Position numbers and translations under genes: made by a program. Below the pieces are notes generated by a model. The model did no database searches and was not told the origin of the DNA. It was given only the letters and a program-made list of their open reading frames with translations. A stretch of DNA of 64,000 nt from positions 3,821,738 to 3,885,737 of the forward strand of contig OY718808.1 in NCBI GenBank assembly GCA_963070105.1, read 5' to 3'. Below, one piece after another: positions 60,207-64,000 of the stretch. The stretch comes from Litomosoides sigmodontis (lineage: Eukaryota > Nematoda > Chromadorea > Rhabditida > Onchocercidae). Within the stretch, counting starts at the first letter, position 1, and each line of letters begins with the position of its first letter.

Positions 60207-62899
60207 ATGGCTAACGATATTTCTAGCGACACGATGGATGATAACAAAGATAGTGGTAAAAACTAGAAATTGATTTCAAGTTTTAGATCAAAAAAATACA
60301 AGTAATAAAATGATTAGAGTTGAATTTATGGGTCGTCAGCTGATCCAATGATGGAGAATTTTGTAGCCTTTTTGTTTACTACTTGATTCCTGCATCTTTT
60401 CTCTATCTCATAAAGCAGGACCTAAGCCTTAAGCCTTGAAATTCGGGACATTAACATCGTTTATATCATAGGAAAAGGTCTCATACTTCAGGGATTCAAG
60501 CATGAAGTAGGTACACGATTCGTAATTACTGCACAAGCTTTGCTTGTTTCACATCTAAAGCATTAAAATACTCACCAAACAAATCAACACAGTGAAGAAT
60601 TGTAGTTATGAAAAGCAAGTTACATTATACAACTGTTAATTGCGGCGTCATTTTTATGTATATTGTTGTAGAAGGAAATCCGGCAACCATACAAGGGGCG
60701 ATTTCAGCTGGACAAAAGCGCACGCGTGATGAACGTGGTGGACCAGCTATGAAAAAAGCTCATGTTTCAGATACAGAGGGTAATTTCTCGAGTTTTTCGA
60801 AATGAATATATAACAAGTATTGGAAAGTAAGATAAAAAGATTGTAGAAGTCTACTATGTTATGGGACAAGCTCCGTTTTCTCCTCAAATTTTTGTTGGTA
60901 AATACATAATAAGTTCGATGTTCTGTTACAGTTTTCTCGGGGGCTGAAAGAGTTACGATTAGCAATTTTTGCACTAAGGAAAAAGTGTAAGAGTTTGCAT
61001 CTGAGGACTCAGTTTTTTTTTACATAGAAATGCAAGGGAGATTCGGTGATAACGAAGTTGTGAACTTTTGAGCCTGAAATGAGTTAGAGTAACAAATGAA
61101 CCAGCGGAAATCTTTTGTAATAATCGCGATTGAGGGGAATTATAAAATTTTTTGCGGAAATTTTCGAAGCAAATGTATTGGACATGATATTCACTAATAT
61201 GAAATCAAAACGAAATATTGGCTGTTTCTAGACAACGTGGTACAAGTAAAGGTACTAATTCCCTCAGCAGCTGTTGGTGCTCTGATCGGCAAAGGTGGAG
61301 AAACAATGCGTAATTTAAAAAGCGAATCTGGATGTCGGTTGCAAATGAGTAAAAACCAAGAAGTATATCCAGGTTCGTCTTTAATGCTTTATGCTGCTTG
61401 TGAGGTGGAAAATGAACAGTGTTTGTTTTTTCTATTCTTCAGTGTTTATAGGAACAATATATCATTTTATTCATTCTATCAGTGAATAAATGGATGAAGT
61501 TTTCAGGAACCAATGAAAGGATTTGCCTGGTGAAGGGGAAAATTGCATCTGTTCTGAAGGTCTCTGATGTTATTTTGGAGAAAATTCGTGAAAAAGTGGA
61601 CAACAATACTCCGTCGGATATTTTCGATCACAAAGGAATGGAACGTAAAAATGAGGTGAGTGAGGATTTCAAATATTAAAATGTTCTAACATTGCTTCTT
61701 TCATATTTCGCTACAGTCTAATTAAAAAGTCGTTCAGGTTATCATCTTTCACGAATTACATTTGTTTTTGGAAATTCGAATTAATTTCAGTTTCGATAAA
61801 TTTCAGTTATCTTCGAATTCAATTTCCCACTGTTTTTAAAACTTTATAGCTGCTCGTCTTTTCATTTCCAAAAAAACATGTTCATTCAAACAGTATTTTT
61901 TGGAAATTCATAATCATTTTGCCGTAGTAAGTCAGTCATCTTGCTCTCGTATTCCACGATATTGAATTCCGGAAGTTTCATTATCTTTTATTATCTGTCT
62001 AATCAGTTTGGTTTACAGATTGTTCCAGAAAAGCTTACCTCTCGTGGTCAGAGTCTATTCTCTTTCACACAAAACCTTTCGATTATGCTTATTTGAAGAG
62101 ACGAATTCGGATCTTTTCTTTGTCTCAGAATCTTTCCCCTTCAAAAATTTGTTTCCTTTTGATTGTTAGGTAGTAGAAAAATTTGTTTTGCATGTTCCTG
62201 ATGGGGCACGATCACTTTCATAGTATTAGGTTGCTGTAGGTTATTGCTGAACATTTAAACATTTTCTTTAATTTTTTAACTCATTTTTATCACGGATTGC
62301 TTTAGATAATTTTAACTTTGTTTCCCTGCCACAAAAATTTTGGTTGACCGTGGAACCTCATCTAGACTGTGCAAAACGCTGCAGGAGTGTCCATGACTGT
62401 GCTGGGTTCAGAAAAAAGTCATCAAAAATTCAGATGAAACTCGTGGTGCCAAACACATCGGCCGGAATGGTGATCGGTAAGAGTGGTGCGCGAATCAAAG
62501 AAATTCGTGAGCAAACTGGGGCAAATATACAGGTCTATCCTAAAGCTGGTAGCCAAGAGGCTAAAGTAAGCCAGGAACGAATCATAACGATAGCTGCCGA
62601 ACAGGATGAAATTCTCATGGATGCCCTTCAACGTGTCCTCGAAAAGGTAGCTGCAGACCCGCAGCATGCCATGTCAACAGTACCAGATCATAAGGAAGAT
62701 AATTTTGGTCCTGCTAGTGGCTTGTTGCACGGAATAGGTGGCGGTGTCCAGGGCCAGACGATTCAGCCCTTCGATTTCAGCAATCGGAGTCAGAATGCAC
62801 CTCAGTTTGGTGGTGCTCCAGCAGTGCAGCAAAACCATTTTGGACAGATCAGTCATGCTGGTGCGCAAGTTTGGCAGCCGAATCAGCAAAGAGCTTTAG
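60207..62899 (+). CDS. NOVA/Pasilla-like KH-domain RNA-binding protein (5' part)
   Basis: Five exons (60207-60255, 60672-60779, 61232-61372, 61507-61655, 62434-62899) give about 304 codons and end in phase 1 at a GTGAG donor, so the gene continues past the window. KH1 covers about residues 55-130: VLIPSAAVGALIGKGGETM has the invariant GxxG loop (GKGG), followed by EVYPGTNERICLVKG, a NOVA-like block. KH2 lies about residues 150-225: KLVVPNTSAGMVIGKSGARI, again with GxxG (GKSG), followed by QERIITI. The segment before KH1 is basic and low-complexity (QKRTRDERGG), a possible nuclear signal. A Gln/Gly/Pro-rich linker follows KH2. NOVA-type proteins bind YCAY RNA clusters and regulate alternative splicing; a third KH domain is expected downstream. 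The PCBP/hnRNP K branch fits less well because of the YPGT(N)ER block. The exact start of the KH2 exon is somewhat uncertain. Confidence 0.85.
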
Positions 62900-64000
62900 G
62901 TGAGATTTGGTGGACTGATAATGATGATTCCCTAATAGTAAAGAGGGGGAGATTGTGGGAAGTCAGGATGGAAAAGATGTTGCCGGTTTTTCTAAATACG
63001 GATTTCCCAGGAAATCCTGGATTTTCAAAGTGTTCTCAGATCATGTCTTCCTTTCTTTGTGAAGGTCTGATCTTTTTTCTCTTATTTTGAAGTAAGGATT
63101 CCTGATTTCTATTCTCCTCCTCCTCTTTGCTGTTACTCACAGCACTGAGCAAATTATATAGAGAAAAAAAATTCGTCTGTAATCTTCATTGATCTTTTCC
63201 TAAGACGCGATTTGAATAAGCCACACTTTTCCTACATATAAATTGTGCCCATTTTGTGTCCGGGCAGTTCTGTTCGCCACCGCCAAACAGTCTCAGGTTT
63301 GCCTCTTAATCAAGCTCCAGCCATTTTAAGTGATAAATTCAATTTTTCTTAAATTATGCACGTTTTTCCCAATCTTAACGTCATTAATCCCAGCAGTTCT
63401 GATTAATGGATATTTTCAATACTAATAGTTTATTATCAACAAGGAGTTAAAGGTTAGGGGTTAGCATACAAGAAACGACAAAGAAATAGCTTTGGCCAAG
63501 CAGTTCAGTTTGTCATACATCACAGTTTACTATGAACTCTTAGAAATTCAGGAGGTCATTGTTCCAATGTTCAGTGACATTTCAAATTTCAAACACAGTC
63601 AACTACCAGTCTGAACAGACCTAACTGAAGTTCTGACATGCTATGCATGCGGTATTAACCACTTCTGTAAAGGAAACACAGTACATTTATTTTAATTAGC
63701 TAATTCCTCGGTATGTAGATTTCTAGGTATTCTTAGCGGTAGAATTTTAGCGAACAAATTATAAAATAAGTAAGCTTAACGTTTTCGAAATAGTAGTGAA
63801 TTTATTTAATTTGTTTAAAAACGATACAATGCGGTTTGCTTTTATAAGTAATCGGTTGTTTCCAATTATTGTGCAGGTGTTTTTTCGGATTATAGTTTAT
63901 CTCAGGTTGAAATTGCCATTGTAGGATTCTTTGTTTACTAAAATCTCATATATTATCACCAACGAAACTTACAGCGCATCTCCGTCTTCCTAGTGATGGT
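62900..64000. other. Intron or 3' part of the KH gene, truncated by the window
   Basis: The open frame of exon 5 runs on to 63090 without a stop, but similarity to the family ends at the GTGAG donor. No KH3 sequence (a third GxxG with flanking helices) is found up to 64000. Confidence 0.45.

Overview
The window reads as a nematode nuclear genome. It is strongly AT-rich, intron acceptors follow the nematode TTTTCAG pattern, and likely spliced-leader acceptors sit a few bases before several start codons. It also carries nematode hallmark families: tandem transthyretin-like genes and a Cys-rich secreted 'CC'-type protein. The look suggests clade III (filarial or spirurid), but no species can be named. 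All gene models below were assembled by eye from splice signals, reading-frame continuity and family similarity. Single exons are therefore firmer than the exact ends of whole models.

Layout. (1) 0.9-2.9 kb, plus: an ATF4-type bZIP factor whose 5' leader appears to carry an out-of-frame uORF overlapping the main start. (2) 4.2-8.9 kb, plus: a tiny five-exon amphipathic protein with a NAGNAG acceptor. (3) 8.9-12.9 kb: intergenic, very dense in microsatellites, with one GC-rich hairpin. (4) 12.9-18.7 kb, plus: a Brinker/Pogo plus CENP-B-type helix-turn-helix protein with no transposase domain. (5) 18.7-24.5 kb: gene-poor, with a 15-bp minisatellite. (6) 24.5-26.7 kb, minus: two tandem transthyretin-like genes, then a perfect (TAA)n array of about 0.8 kb. 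(7) 31.7-33.2 kb, plus: a small heat-shock protein, followed by a long hairpin repeat. (8) 34.2-36.9 kb, minus: a complete seven-exon TTC5 (STRAP) orthologue.

(9) 38.3-42.5 kb, plus: an acidic NPF-containing ORF, then a REPS-type EH-domain protein 216 bp downstream, either a two-gene operon or one gene. (10) 42.5-51.1 kb: gene-poor, with a (TTA)n array of about 2 kb. (11) 51.1-53.3 kb, plus: a secreted modular Cys-rich protein, one module per phase-1 exon. (12) 54.7-56.1 kb, plus: a REEP5/Yop1 ER-shaping protein. (13) 57.0-58.5 kb, plus: an unrecognised small secreted Cys-containing protein. (14) 60.2 kb to the window edge, plus: the 5' part of a NOVA/Pasilla-like KH-domain RNA-binding protein.

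Most genes are unrelated neighbours. Three arrangements look functional: the ATF4 leader (stress-responsive translation), the NPF/EH pair (endocytic adaptor and its ligand motif in one transcription unit), and the tandem transthyretin-like duplication.
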